64,000 nt of DNA from Phaffia rhodozyma (lineage: Eukaryota > Basidiomycota > Tremellomycetes > Cystofilobasidiales > Mrakiaceae), in NCBI GenBank assembly GCA_014706385.1, contig JACGZH010000007.1, forward strand, positions 689,501-753,500, given 5' to 3'. Of this stretch, positions 18,685 through 32,021 are shown in pieces. Under the pieces are notes generated by a model. That model was not told the origin of the DNA and made no database searches. It worked only from the letters and a program-made list of their open reading frames with translations. The first letter of the stretch is position 1; every line of letters begins with the position of its first letter. Made by a program: the position numbers and the translations under genes.

Positions 18685-21600
18685 ATGTCCTTCCCTGCCA
18701 TGCTGTCCGGAGGAGACAAGGGAGTCAACAATCCATTGAACAAATTATCGTCAACATTTCATCAAGACAGAGGACCTCAATCGGTAGGCTATCCTGTTCC
18801 TCTCTTACCATCTCCTTTGCCGTTAGCACTACTGAACCTCATATCTCACCACAGGACATATATGGCAGCTCCAGAGCAGGTCCTTCCAGACAGGTGTGTC
18901 TTCGTCTCGATGCTCTTGCTCAGACCATACTCCATCCTGTCTCAGACACTCTCAAGCTGAACCCATCTGTCATCCTTCGGTCTTGCCTCTTACCTCCTAC
19001 CTCCTAGCCTGCAGCTTCGTTCCGAACCATCGCCCCATCTCCTGGCCCGTCGACCCATCAGCATCAACAAAATCAAGTCAGACCTCTCAACCACGTCCAA
19101 TCAGATTCCAGATGGGCTTCCGAGTACAGCCCGCAACAAGCTCACCTTCAGTTCATACAACCAAGTCGCGGAGACGCAGAGCTTCAGGAGGCATTTGAGC
19201 GAGCTCGAATCACTGCAAATGCTCGTCCACCAATATCCAGTAAGTCGCTTGCTTCTCTTCAACCCATCCCTCTCGACCTCAGATCAAGTGGAAGTCTCAT
19301 TTTGCTTCTCTTCTCATCCAGATACAACCAACGGTCTCCTTAGATTTGAAAATAGCCGGGCTCCACAGCAAGCATTCGCTCTTGCAGGCCCTTCAAGCCA
19401 GACCCATCATTTGACAGGTCCGACATATCGTACGTGTGCTTCATGTCTTCTTGCCCAAAGATCAATAGTTGATAGTTGATGATTCAACTGATTAAAGATG
19501 TTACGAAACATTCCTCTGATACCAACAGACCCTCCATTCCTCCCCACACAGCCCGCCTTCCATTCTTATGCACCGTCTGTGCCAATGCATCACCATCATA
19601 TCCCTCATCCGGTTGTTTCACACCCGGCTCAAATCAGCTCAGACTACTCTGCTCCATCTATTCAATCTCCGGCCGAGAGAGAAAACCTCATGTCGTCCTC
19701 TCTTGCCGAGACGGCGGACCTGCTGCTTCAGCGGGTCGACCGGACGTCGGCAGATCCGGTAGCAAACAGAATGGCAAACTCTGCCTTCATGGGTCTGATG
19801 GAACAGTTTGCCGCTGGGACGAAGGATGTTCAAGGAGAGCATGTGGTTGAACTCGGAAGGGAAGGCGAGGAAGGCTGGGCCCAATCGTTCGCTTCTGCTC
19901 AACGAGGAAAAGGCAAAGAACGGATGCATGTTGTTGATAGCCCTGCGGCCGCCACCACCGCCGATAGCTCCGAGTTATTTTACACTCAACCAAACGGCTT
20001 TGGCCATCTCGGATTTCAGTCAGGAGCGTTCGATCCTCAGACGATGACCGGCGGGTCTCTCTTGAATAGACAACCATTTAGCGTCGATGCCGCCACCGCC
20101 ACCGCTTCCGCCCGGACGGTTGACGATTGGGACGCCCAATTCAATCGACAAGAACATCTGATCTCCAATATGCCTTCGACCTTAGCCACACAATCAGGCC
20201 GACCCGAAGAAGAAAGTGCCTACACAGCACTGACCGAACCGGAACTTAAATCGGCTACCGAGGTTTTGGGTTCTAACTCTCTATGGGAGGAGGAGGATGA
20301 AGACGAAGCTTTCAAGTTCTTTAACGGACCTATGCACATCAACGTCCCCGGTGCTCAATCAAGTGCAAGGGAAGAAGAAATCAACCGGCTCCTCCAAGGA
20401 TCGGATACACTCGGTGATGCCGATTTCGATAGGCAGGAACAGTATATATTTCAAAACGGAAACCCTTGGCTGAGAGACGGATGGAGAGCAGAGCAGCAAG
20501 CTCTGCTCGAGAGCGACCATCAAGAAGGATGGAAAGGCGTGTTAGAGATGGAGGCTAGGGTTCTGAACGACCCGAAGAATGGGAGGGCATGGTTCGAACT
20601 AGGGGTCAAGCAGCAAGAAAACGAGGTCCGTCCTTCTCTCTTGTGCTCTTTTGCCAATCTCTTCAGATCTTTCTCGAGCCCGATAATCGGTCTTCTAACG
20701 AATCTTCTTGTTTTCTAAAAATCAGCGAGAGTCACAAGCAATTCTCGCCCTCAAGAAATCTATCTCACTCGACCCATCTATCCCGGAGGCATACCTCTCT
20801 TTGGCGGTCTCGTTGACGAACGATAATGACCGCCTCGCTGCGTTGAGTACTCTGGAAGATTGGGTGAACGTCTATGCGAACGCTGTGCCTGCCTATGAAC
20901 CACTTCGACTCGGAGGCTCTCTTCATCAGACGGATGCCGATCTAGGAAGAGAGAGAGAAAAGGCTGAACAAAGGGGAGCAGAAGCGGCGGAAAGGATCGC
21001 GAAGAGACATTCAGAGTTGGTAGATCGATTGATCACCATGGCTAGATTGGGGAATCAAAGTCAAATCGATCCAGAGGTTCAGGTTGCACTCGGAGTGTTG
21101 TTCAGCTCGACAGCGGTGAGTATACTTGCACCTTGTGCCTTTCACTTTCATCTTCCTTCCATGAGGCAATTGCTCATCTTCCTCTTCTTCCTATCACCCA
21201 AACCAAAGGAGTATCAACGCGCCCAAGACTGTTTCAGGACAGCTCTCTCCGTGAAGCCTAATGTGGGTTTATCCTTTCCTTCTTCTCTCATTTCGTTAGT
21301 TCCCTGAAAAACAAGTCAACAGGCCAATGATTGACTTGCCGTTTGGTTGATGCTCCACAAGGACTGGCAATTGTACAACCGTCTAGGCGCAACCCTCGCA
21401 AAGTAAGTCTCCTTGCCCTCCCTCTGAGATTGATCCCATTTATGAATCAAACCTGAAAAATGTGAGCTAACTCGATCCGTTCTGATACCGGTTCGAACAT
21501 CTCGTCCTCCTCTTTTCTCTCAGTGATGGGAAAGCTCAAGAGGCCTACGAATTGTATTGGGCTGCCTTAGGGTTACGGCCTGGATTTATTAGAGCCAGGT

Positions 21601-22383
21601 AGCGTTCTCTCCTCCTTGATCTGCTCTAGACTCCTCTCATTTCCTGTATGGTATCTCGAGACGCTGATCCAGAAGGCCTTTCTACGAAACGTTCTGGCTG
21701 GTTCAAATCACCTTGCAGGTTTAACCTAGGAATATCATGCATCAACCTCAAAGTACGTCTCTTCTTCCTTGTTGCTTTTCGATTCGCCTCCCCTAGCTCT
21801 GCATAGATATCTGATTATTCGGATTGTCACCACCAAAAACAACCAAACGACACGGAAATAGAGATACTCCGAAGCAGCCGAACATGTTCTCTCCGCTCTG
21901 AGACTTCAACACGTGGAATCGATGGAAGATCCTAACTCGGATATCGATGGAGTCAAAGGAAAGGGAATAGGAAGTGATGTTCTCTGGGACACGTACGTTC
22001 TTTTTGCTTGTTTTTCTCTCTAGTCCTGTCTCTACTGTTTTTTCTTCTTTTGCTTCGGAAAGTACGAGCGCAAGTTTAACCGTTCTTTCCCTTCTCACCT
22101 CTGTGTCATGTTCGAATTGTGCTCGAATAGGCTACGGAATGCGTGCTCGTACATGCATAGGATGGACCTTGTTCAAGCATGTCAAGAACGTCGATTATCA
22201 GGTCTGTTTCTTCTCTTCCTTCTGTCTCCTTTCTTCAAACCCTGCTTGTTGTATTCTGATTCTCTTGTATCCTTGCTTATGGGGGATTCGTTCTCTTTCA
22301 ATTCCCATGCCTGGGTCGGAAATCTCAATCGGATCGAATTAGGATTCGATGGGTTCGAACAACCTAGTTTCGATGAACCATAA
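18685..22383 (+). CDS. PEX5: Peroxisomal targeting signal receptor Pex5
   Basis: The cytosolic receptor that carries PTS1 proteins into peroxisomes. The N-terminus has the conserved amphipathic region GGDKGVNNPLNKLSSTFHQD, preceded by MSFPAML; unusually, I see no Cys within the first few residues, where Pex5 normally has a ubiquitinated Cys. WxxxF/Y docking motifs occur: WASEY (about 19112), WAQSF (about 19877) and WDAQF (about 20130). The C-terminal half is a TPR domain: NGRAWFELGVKQQENE, AYLSLAVSLTNDN, VALGVLFSSTAEYQRAQDCF, LYNRLGATLANDGKAQEAY and ARFNLGISCINLKRYSEAAE. Suggested exons: 18685-18783, 18858-18896, 19008-about 19240, about 19321-19430, 19529-20625, 20726-21115, 21209-21262, 21362-21402, 21524-21598, 21719-21752, 21862-21992, 22131-22201, 22343-22383. 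It ends in GFEQPSFDEP. The C-terminal exons are secure, the early borders less so. Confidence 0.93.
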
Positions 22384-22714
22384 TTCTGTTTCTTTTTCTT
22401 GCCCTCTTTTACGGGTTCGGTTTGAAACCCAAAGGAACTCTCATGGCTATGTATGCTTTCTTTTCTCTAAAAGAGCCAGTTCATGTCGTTCTACGTTTCG
22501 TTAAGATTGTGACCAAGAACAAGTCAAGGGCAAAGCAAATAGAGAAAGGCAAGATCGAATAGATCTTTAATCATTATTTATATTACTTCTTTTTGGCTTT
22601 CCATCCAACTCTTTATAACTATTTGGAGCATCAAGAAGGAAAAAAGAGAAGAGGGTTCTAGAGCGACGTTCGGTCTGAACCCAGATTGGAAGAAAGAAGA
22701 TTCTCTCTCTCTCT

Positions 22715-25700
22715 TCATTCTGTCCGGTCCGACAATCGAGGGGCCCACCAGTAAGACTCGATCTTGCAGAACCAACCTGTTCTAACTTGACCGGCGCCTT
22801 GTCCTTCTTTTCCTTCTCCATCTCCGATTTGGCCTTCAATTCCGATTTTGTTCGCAGATTCGCCAAGAGTAGCGCCAGCGGTAAAAGAAGAAGATGAGAC
22901 GGAGGATGAGTCACGAACGACCAAGCCCATCTCGACCCATTCAAGATCGGAAGGGCCGACGGTTGATTCTCCTAAAAGTTCCTCCTGTTTGCCTTCTCCC
23001 TCCGTTGCCATGTGTGTATCCTTTTGGGCTGTCTGTTCCTGCATCGGGGATACATATGAATCCAGCGGGCGAAGGAAAGGGTATGTGGTAGAAGACCGTT
23101 TCGGAAGGACGTATATCGAGAATCGGGGGCTGTTTGTCCCGGTTGATAGATCGCTCTCGATCGAGGTGGAGAGAGTTAGGCGATACCTAAGTTCGAGCAT
23201 TCGAGGAGAACGGAAACGAATGAAAAGCTGATCAGACAAATCCAATTGACTCATGGCCGATGATAGACAAAAGATGCGCCCAGACGACGTACCGCTCATC
23301 AGGGTTTTCCAGATATAAATCCTGAGTTCTGAACCCTGTATCAAACCCATCGGGAACCTCGCCTAACGGCCCGTTTTCTGTCGGAAGAGAGAGAGAAGCG
23401 AACGCGTTGTATAACGCATTATTGAATGAAGATTGGATCCCTGCTTGAGAATACTTGAATCTGTAAGAGAGACGATCGAGATAAACTATATCGATGAGCG
23501 GAATGCGTATATGACTAAAAGATGGGAAAAAAAAGACCTACCCAGCTCCACCCCATACATGAATATTTATGACCGCAGAATTGTCTTCCTTTATAGATTC
23601 GGTCCGGAGTTGGATCGCTTGTGTCATTCGAGCCTTTTTTGTGCGTCGGGAGAGAGAGCTTGTCCGGTTCGTTCGCTGTAGTCGCGTATGAAAAATAGAA
23701 AAATAGAAAGATCAGTAACACGAAGAAATTCCAGAACGATAAAGGAAAAGGGAAATAGGAAGAAGAAAAAGACAAACCTCAACCCTAGTTACACCCTCTA
23801 CGACCAAACTTCCACCATCATGTCCGTTCCCCCAACCTCTACTCTTCACGCCATTTCGTTCGGTTCCGATATACCTAATCAATCGACCGACCACCCTCAA
23901 CGTCACTCTTAGCGCTCCGCTCTCTCTCCATAAATCACTATCACTGCTACGGCCGTTCCCGTTGCCACCCAACCTATCTCCTTCCCGCCCTTCTGCCTCC
24001 ACCTCTGCTTCTGCTTCTGTTCTGACTCGAGCTCCATCGGGTTTATCGTTCACATTGTCACTCTCAGATGCAGGTACAATCCAACCGGCATGGACAAGCA
24101 GAGCGACGAGATCCGAATCGTCCGTATAAACTTCTGTTCCCCACAAACTTCTTTCTCTCCCGATCGAATCGACCAGCGCGTTCCAACCATCAGTTCCAAA
24201 GATGGATGGCTTGTCGACAGAGCTTCCGCCACCGCCCATCTTGGACTTTAACGTCCAACCCGTTCCGAGGAATCCGCTCGGAATGATGACTTCGACTCTA
24301 CCTCCTCCTCCTGATCCACCCCGAGCGGATCTAGCCGAACCCCCGCCCGCAGGCACACGCATCAACTCATGAGCTTTTTCCCCGACCTCACAAGGCAAGA
24401 TCCACCCTTGTCCTCCGTAAACGAACTTGCCGAGATACGGTACTTCTCTGGGAAGTGAGATGAGGAATGGAGATCGAACAGTTGGATTAGGTGCGCTAGA
24501 GAGCAGAGTCGGGTTAAATTCTGGACGGAGGAGGGAAGATGTCGTGGTGGATGAAGGAATTGACGGAGGAACGGTGTATCGATGAGATTTCGATTTACGA
24601 GAGGATGCGCTAGTAGAACTGTTAGAATTCGAAAGGATCATAGATGGAGGAGGTGCCGGCGGCGGTGGTGGTGGTGGAGGGAGCAGAGTAGACGAAACCA
24701 TTGGTTGATGCTGATGCTGATGCTGATGCTGGTACTGATGTTGAGGCGGAAGAAGGAGAGGATGTGAATGCGGATGATGGGTATGTTGATGGGAATGCGA
24801 GTGAGCAGACTGCTGAGAAAGGTTTGACGACCCTGAGGAGATATCCATAGGCTCAATGACTTTCATGCCTCCAGTCCCAGAGGAATGGCGGTGCTGTTGA
24901 CCTGGTTGACTATGAGAGTTTGTTCCGCCGGACGACGGCACAGGAGGGAGAGAAGAAGTCGCGTGCACGAGACCATATTTCCGGGAAGCCGGAACGGGAA
25001 CCACAGCTGGCATTGCCGGGGATGGTAGAGAAGTCATCCCAGAATGAGAAGCATAACCAGCCCGGACAGGCGATCCGGAAGCCGACTTGATCCCTTCCGA
25101 ACGCTTGTGGCCCGATGAACTGCCAACACCTGGCAATGGACCAACCGGGCTGACGGCAGATGGGTTGTGAAACGAAAACCCATACGGCCTAGGCTCTCTT
25201 CTCTCCAGGATGGGCTGGCCCGCTGCCTGAATAGGATTTGATTCTGAACCGGCGTTCAGTCGGATAACTTCCCGTCTATCTTCTCCAGACTGAGGCCGTG
25301 CAGAAGAGGCTAGCGTTGCTGAAGATCGCGACGACGCAGGCGGGTGTTGTGACGACCCAGTGGGAAGTAGCAAGGCATCTTTCGGATTGTTCGCGTGTAT
25401 GGGCGGAGAAGACGAAGGGGTCGATCGGTATGCTGGTCGGTTCAGTACTTCGATGTGTGATCGAGTGACCTTCTCTTTTTCTTTGTGTTCCTTCTCCCGA
25501 GTCTCACGGTCGGCGTCTCCTAGTATGGGAGATCGTCTGGACTGACCAGACCATGAGGGTCCAACAGAAGATCGTTGAACGTGATTGCTGGCACCATTGT
25601 TGGTATCGTCCTTGCTTGGAGAAATAGGCTGTTCTGACGAGCGTGGGCTAGGAATAGAGGAGCCAGATGACTTTGTCGCGGAGTGAGCAGAAGTATTTCC

Positions 25701-26745
25701 TGCGTTGAATCCTAGAAGTCTCGACATGGGTTCCTTTGAAGAAGGAGGTATAGAGAATGAGTGCTGAGAGCTCGTCTGTTGGAACAATCCTGGGTCCCGA
25801 GGAGGGTTGATTGAGCTAGTTCCTATTCCAAAGGAGAAACCGGTGTTGTGTGGGAGTTGATGAGGGTATCCAGATGACCGAGGAGGGTTGCCTAGCAGGT
25901 GCGCGCCCGGAGCTGCAGATGAGGAGAAGCCTGTAGGAGAGCCAGGCTGGGGAAAGGCAAAATGAGGTGGACGCGATGGGTATTTGTTTGACACGGGTGC
26001 AGTAGAGAATGGTGCATGGGGTGAAGCTATTAAGCCGAACTAAGTGTCAGTGAACCTGCTACCTGATCTCGAATGCAGACCACTCATAGAGACGGAGGCG
26101 AAGAACCAAAACAGAATAAGACAGCTCACAAGGCTTTCCGTTTGAATTTCTTCCGAAGGCTCCCATGTAAGAATCCTCCGATGTCATCGAATGGGCAGCT
26201 CCCCCTAGTTGCGAAGCTCCGGCCGAGATACCATGGACCGTAGGACCGACCGGGGCTAGCCGAACGTCCTCTGCTTGTCCTGACGCGGCGGACCGGGTGT
26301 CAGACTTTGAGCTTTTGGATGCCGATTGGAACAAGCCTGAGGACTTTTGGTCTACGGTGTATACAAGTTGAGAACGAGGAGAGGCAAGACAACATAGAGT
26401 ATTGGATGAGTGCCAAGTCGTGGGAGAGAACGAGAACAAGGAAAAAAGAGGCCGGTGACGCGTTAGGCTGAGTATTCTAAATTTCAAACACACGTATGCT
26501 CGATCACCCATGCGAGCTTGAGCTGGCTTGCTGTCCATCCCTGTCAGCTCATTCGTCGCCCAGCTGCTCCCATCCCATTAAACACCCGCGTCGTTAGGAT
26601 TGAAGACTCATGTCCATCTACCATTGCAAGGGAACAGGAAGAAACAAGAGAGAAACAAAGCAGAAGAAGATAAAAGAAAATAGAAATAAAAAGATGCATG
26701 TTGAACAGACCAAAGAGAGAACTAACCCTGAGGGCTGGAAGCCAT
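22715..26745 (-). CDS. RXT3: Rxt3-like subunit of the Rpd3L histone deacetylase complex
   Basis: The conserved C-terminal domain contains EVPYLGKFVYGGQG, RVEVIIPSGFLG, SLWGTEVYTDDSDLVALL, VHAGWI and later VTRVE, as in fungal Rxt3 proteins of the Rpd3L corepressor. It continues through further exons with INIHVWGGAG, SFNNALYNAFASLSLPTENG, GFDTGFRTQDLYLENPDE and RYRLTLSTSIESD. The N-terminal 450 residues are disordered: Ser/Pro-rich with a His/Gln repeat (about 24705-24800) and a Pro run. The 760-residue open frame 23712-25994 is only the central exon. Upstream exons encode SSGLFQSASKSSKSDTRSA and GKP|SSPHAPF (intron about 26025-26125), and a first exon MASSPQG starts at 26745. The exact 5' exons and the stop (taken as 22715) are uncertain. 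It is likely nuclear. Confidence 0.8.
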
Positions 26746-27012
26746 GGTGATGCAATTAGATTGGACAAAGGAGGAGATAGAGATCTTTCGCAAGGTCAAC
26801 CTTCCGATGTGAAGCCTAGAGTTCTGTTCTCTACCCAGAAAGAGTATGCAAGCTATGAGATAGAACGAGTGAGTGGTTGATGGTCGATGAAGAGTGGGTT
26901 GGAATCTTTTTTCCCTTTTCGTTTTTTTCTTTCACCCGGCGCTTGAAAATGCGCAGTCGTCGAGGAGACCATCGGGTAAAGCCTTTATCCGGCGCACGTG
27001 ACTTTTAGATCA

Positions 27013-29445
27013 TCAACACACATCAATTCGAATTCTTCCACCGCGCTCGGCGCCGAGCTCGCCCAGCGTCTTCTTCTCATCCGACCATATGTCCTCCACA
27101 TGCTCTGCGATTTCGTCATCCGTTCCCAGGTATACGATCTGGAACTCGGCCGGTTTGAGGCCGGTGAGTCGGGATATCTTGAGTTTGCATATCTTGAGGG
27201 TCATGCTCGGTAATACTCGAAGGATTGTCGGTGAAGACAGTGATGAGTGGATGAGATTGATGTCTAGGTTGAGTTTCGAAGATGATGTAGCTTGTCTGAG
27301 TGTGTTATTCAGGGTGCAAGAAGAACAGTATGGCTGACTCACTGATGAGTTTGTCACCAAGCGTGGAAGCATTCGGAGGTTTTGTTGACATCGAGCCAGT
27401 CGGGTTCTCTGATACGCCGTATTCTGGAAGACAGTAGAACGATATGTTCCAATCAGTTGACCTCTTCTAACGTCAAAAGCCGTACAACAGGAGTAGTTCA
27501 ACCAAAGAGAAGAGGAGAAACATACTGGCAACGAGTGAATCCCATCTGGATCGTCCAGGAGTATTTTCTGGAAAACTCGGATTCCGAGAAAGATAGTACA
27601 TCTCCGTATCTTTCCTCTCTGAATCAAGGATCTGAAGAAAGAGATCATGATAGCCAGTCGATCAATATCCATAGAAAAAAATAAAGAGGGAAAGCTAGCT
27701 TCCAGGTATATAACATCCAGAGAAATGATCAAACACCTCATTGGTACTTACGTCACTTCCATCGATCAGCCTTAAGGATCCCAACCTAGCAATGACCCCT
27801 GCTCTTAGCATGCCTTGATGGACAGCTGCATGCGCCAGACAGTTCATGTTCATGAGTGTCCATTGAGTCAGCCGAGCGAGAAGAAAATGGGGCAGAGCAA
27901 AAGAAGAAACAGAGACAGACATGTGAACAGTGGGTTCCCTCGTAGTACAATGCCTTCCAGTTCAAAAGCCTTTTCACCCAGCACATCTATACTTTTCCAA
28001 CCGGCGACAACATTGTTCGCTAGATTGAGGAACTTTAACCAAGGAGGAAGGGACCGGACGCTCGAGTCCAAGGCGGGCAACCTGTTGGCTGATAGCGAGA
28101 GAAGGCGAAGTCTGTACCAGGACAATAGGAGGACCATCCCGTCAACACTATTCATTCCTCTCCAGGAAAGTCGCGCGGCTCCAGATGCGCGATAGTTATG
28201 TTCAACGAAAAGAGGACAGACTGTGCTTACGATCTCAATGTAACAAGCCCGTTCAGATTGTCCCAAGAAGTAAACTCGTTCCACTCCAAACGAAGTTCTT
28301 CTAACCGAGGAAATATCTCCCGCTCCTTCCCGTCCGGGAAACATATCTTTTCGATTCGGTTCGAGGACAACTCAAGTGATGTCAAGTTTGGAAGCGAAGG
28401 CTCTATGAAAAGTACCTAGTTTTGCATGATAGATAAATCCAAAACATGTAGTATGAATAGGAAAGAAAGAAGAGACTCCAGATTCTGTCTCGTCGCCCAT
28501 AAAGTGTTTATTGGCGCAACTGACCTCTTCCCATGTGATCAAGGTATTATTCAGCATTAGACATTTAAGTTGCCCAAAGCACGGGAGCGAAACAGGTTCC
28601 CGAAGAGTAGCTAACCGGTTGGCACTGATTGATAAGTGAATGCGCGTGGTGAGCAACTGCTTGTTTGTACCGAGGCGGATGGAAGTCGGTGATAAGAAAG
28701 GGATCTTACTTGAGGTTTAGAGTTTCTAGACGACAAAGTACATTGACAATTTGAGCTACCTCGGTCCAGTTTGAGAATAGAGTGTGTGCCAGGTTAAGTG
28801 TCTTTGATTCTACGAACACAGCCAATGATAGAAGGGTAGATTGGTCGATTAGTCGATGCATAGAGAAAGTGACACGAAGAAAGAGATCAGAGAAAGCATA
28901 CCCCATGTGCCCATCGACCTCATCTCGTCCTCCTCACCAGGTCCTAGTCCAGCAACGGCTTCTTCATCTACTCCAATGGTTCTGAGCGCAACCAAGTTCA
29001 TTAATCTCCGCCGGATCTTGTCCAGGTTGGGAGCTTCCACCAAGATATTTGACCCGCCCAGGAAGACACCTTCAACCGGGGAGACATCTGAATCCACCGA
29101 ATTCATTGCAACCGGGGGTGGTCGGTAGCGGGTTTTCAAGGTTCCCAAGAAAGGAGTAGGACGAATGATCTTCACAGATGTGGGTCGAATGAATGACCCG
29201 GCAGCTGGTATCCTATCAGCCTGCCATCAGTTCAAGGTGTCCAAACACGGAGAGCAAGATGGAGACCGGACCTACCGACAGGTGAAATATCTTACACCAT
29301 CCTTCTCGCCATCATGTTTCCCTCTACTCGGATCATCCCATTCGACACCGAGCCAGGGCTTATCAGTTCCCTGGACGAGTCCTTCGAACCGGACGGTGCA
29401 TCTATCTTTACCAACGAGTATACGGTAAGGTAGGTTGGCCGACAT
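27013..29445 (-). CDS. PAC2: Tubulin-folding cofactor E (TBCE / Pac2)
   Basis: A cofactor that helps fold alpha-tubulin and form the alpha/beta dimer in the cytosol. From ATG 29445 the N-terminus is a CAP-Gly domain: TVRFEGLVQGTDKPWLGVEW followed by DDPSRGKHDGEKDGVRYFTC; the GKHDG form is the one known in TBCE. The middle has leucine-rich repeats spread over several exons (LSANRLPALDSSVRSLPPWL; SISANRLATLREPVSLPCFG; LNLAHTLFSNWTEVAQIVNV). The C-terminus is a ubiquitin-like domain (MTLKICKLKISRLTGLKP through GERGGRIRIDVC-like end) that stops at 27013. About seven introns interrupt it. The domain order CAP-Gly, LRR, Ubl identifies TBCE rather than TBCB or TBCEL. Confidence 0.9.
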
Positions 29446-29981
29446 ATGTGAAGGTGGTCGGTTGATGAGGATGGTTACAATGCTGTTTACACTGGCTCTC
29501 TGATTCTTTCGTTATGTCCTTGCATCCTCTGGATCATCTATCCTCCGACTTCATTGATCTATCGACTGACTGACTAACTGATTGGCTGGCTGAATAGCCG
29601 ACCAAATGACTGAACAACCAACTGACAGACCGACACATCCTTATCGCATGCTAACAAGGCTTCCCGCTTGACCAACATGCACCGATCTAGGAAAAGTAAG
29701 AGGATTAACGGGAAGGATGTTCCCGCTTGTTTCCAAATTGTTCCCTCCCCTTGATTACTTAAAGGGCCCGTATGTTTTCATTTTTCTTGTTTTTCTTTCC
29801 TTTCCTTGTCTTCTTTATCTCCATTCCTCCATTCCTTCACTCTTTCATTCCTCGTCGACCTTCTCTTTGCCTCTCTTCAGGACTCTGGTAGTCTGTTTCA
29901 CCTTCTTTCTTGGGTTTGCTCTCACTCTTTTCGCTCAGGTAGCCGTATCGTAGAACATCCAAACAACCGACCAACCTTACA
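29446..29981. other. Divergent promoter region, TBCE / GH71
   Basis: No gene is supported. A CTGACTGACTAACTGATT-like degenerate tandem repeat lies at about 29565-29635, followed by a CT-rich leader to the GH71 start codon. Confidence 0.6.
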
Positions 29982-32021
29982 ATGACTCCCAACCTATCCT
30001 GGATCGCGTCCTCCCTTCTCGCGCTTCTGTTGCTCTCCTCCGACGTTTCTGCCGAACATCACAAACCACTCCGGAGGTCGAGATCACATCTGCCTGGTCG
30101 ACGGGTCGGTGGCCAAGGACACGTCAAATCTATTGTCGGTAGGAAGAACCATTGGGGTGTCCATGCAAGCGTGGGCGTCAACCTCAACCCGTCCACCACA
30201 TCCTCCGTCGTCGCGGCATCCGCGACATCCATCGCATCTGCGACCTCCGTTGCCCCTACTGTTCAGCCTAGTTCGACCTCCTCTGCTGTTGTGTCTGCCT
30301 CGGCAGCTGCCACTGCTACGACCACGTCCTCATCCTCTGCCACGGCTGGCCCTACCGACAGAGCTGTTTACGTGTCAGTCTTTTCCATTTTCTTTTTCTC
30401 TTTCGTCTTGGCCTTGCCCTCTGTTTACTTACGCGACGTTCTATCAAATCTTGCATTTTCACCTTACGCGTTATCTCCCCAGTCATCATATGCTAGGAAA
30501 CACATATCCTTATACCGAAGATATGTGGTACGACGACATCAAACTCGCCAAGGAGAGCGGGTTCGATGGCTTCGCCGCCAACATGGGTACCGACTCATGG
30601 GTTCGTTCTCCTCGTTTGGTTTCCTCTCCCTACTGGGTGAATGATGCGTCTCACGACAAACCTCTTCATCTTTGATCCTACTTATAGCAAGTAACACAAC
30701 TCGCCTCAGCTTATGCAGCCGCCGAGAAGTATGGGTCTTCTTTCAAGATCTTCATCTCGTTTGACATGTCCGTCTTTCCCTGCGCATCCGCTTCAGACGC
30801 CCAAGCTATCCTCTCTCTCGCCACTACGTACGCTTCTCACCCAAACCAAGCGACCTATGACGGGAAGCCAATTGTTTCTACGTTCGCTGGATCGACATGT
30901 ACATTTGGAGACTCTGACTGGACTGCCGGGTTCACCGATCAAGTCAAGACTCCGTTCAAGACGAGCACAGGGTTGGATATGTTTTTCCTTCCTAGTGTGT
31001 TTGTTGACCCAGCCACGCTCACTGGAAATGACGTCCTGGATGGTCACCTAAACTGGAACGGAGCTTGGCCTACTGGGAACGAGAACATCACCTTTGTCGA
31101 TGACGAAGCATACGTATCCGCACTCGACGATAAGGTTTACATGGCCTCGGTATCTCCTGTCTTTTTCACCCATTACGGACCCAATAGCTGGAACAAGAAT
31201 TGGATCTATCTTTCTGACGGGTTCTTGTTCGCCAAACGATGGGAGATTCTCGTCGAGAAGCGAGACCAAGTCCAACTTGTTGAAGCTCTGACTTGGAACG
31301 ATTATGGCGAATCTAGTTATCTTGGACCTATCCAGGGAGCTCAGCCAAACTCTCAAAGCTGGGTCGACGGTCTGAACCACACGACTTTGCTCGAGGTCAA
31401 TCAGTACTTTGCTGAAGCGTACCGATCGGGCTCGTACCCTGATATCGAACAGGATGTTATCCATCTTTCGGCGCGACCTCATTCGAACAGTGCGGTCGCA
31501 TCAGCTGATGATTGTGGACGACCGACCGGAGGTCAGAATGGGCCCGCGGATGGTTACCAATGGGTGAGAATCTCGATTCTGATCGCTGATTACTGAAAAG
31601 AGATCACAAACTTACTGATTCTTTCTGTCGTCGTTCTTCTTTTTTATTTATTCAAATGAACTTGTCAGACTGAGGATAAATTCTTTGCACTCGTCTTTGC
31701 ATCGGGAGCAGGCTCAGTGACACTCACGTCTGGGAGTCTCTCATCAACTCATGACGTCCAAGCAGGAATCAACTATCTCGATGCGTCTCTCCAATCTGGG
31801 TTCGTTCCCCTTTTTTCATTCTCGCCATTCGAACGGGTTTCTATATCTAACCTTGGTCCATCCTTCTTTCCTTTATCGAAAATAGATCTGGAATGAGCGC
31901 GACGATGACACGCGACGGAACCGTCACAGCTTCCGTGTCTCCTGCTTCGTATACATTCCAAGGGTCCCAAGTAAAGACATACAACTGGAACTACTACTTC
32001 TTCTCTTCTTCCTCTTCTTGA
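29982..32021 (+). CDS. Secreted GH71 alpha-1,3-glucanase (mutanase)
   Basis: Hydrolyses alpha-1,3-glucan of fungal cell walls. From ATG 29982 there is a signal peptide (MTPNLSWIASSLLALLLLSSDVSA), a basic stretch, then a Ser/Thr/Ala-rich linker and the GH71 domain: VHHMLGNTYPYTEDMWYDDI, FDGFAANMG, FKIFISFDMS, STFAGSTCTFG, LDMFFLPSVFVDP, HLNWNGAWP, ASVSPVFFTHYG, EALTWNDYGESSYLGPI and WVDGLNHTTLLEVNQYF. The C-terminal part (FALVFASGAGSVTLTSGSLS) is the usual GH71 tail. Exons: 29982-30374, 30483-30600, 30688-31563, 31671-31799, 31886-32021. The N-terminal Ser/Thr linker suggests O-mannosylation. The protein may work with the GH128 enzyme at 41.7 kb in wall remodelling; this is inference. Confidence 0.93.

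Noticed and set aside
22848..23231. Plus-strand ORF with many charged residues
   Set aside because: Shadow of the last exon of the Rxt3-like gene, which carries the conserved segments on the minus strand.
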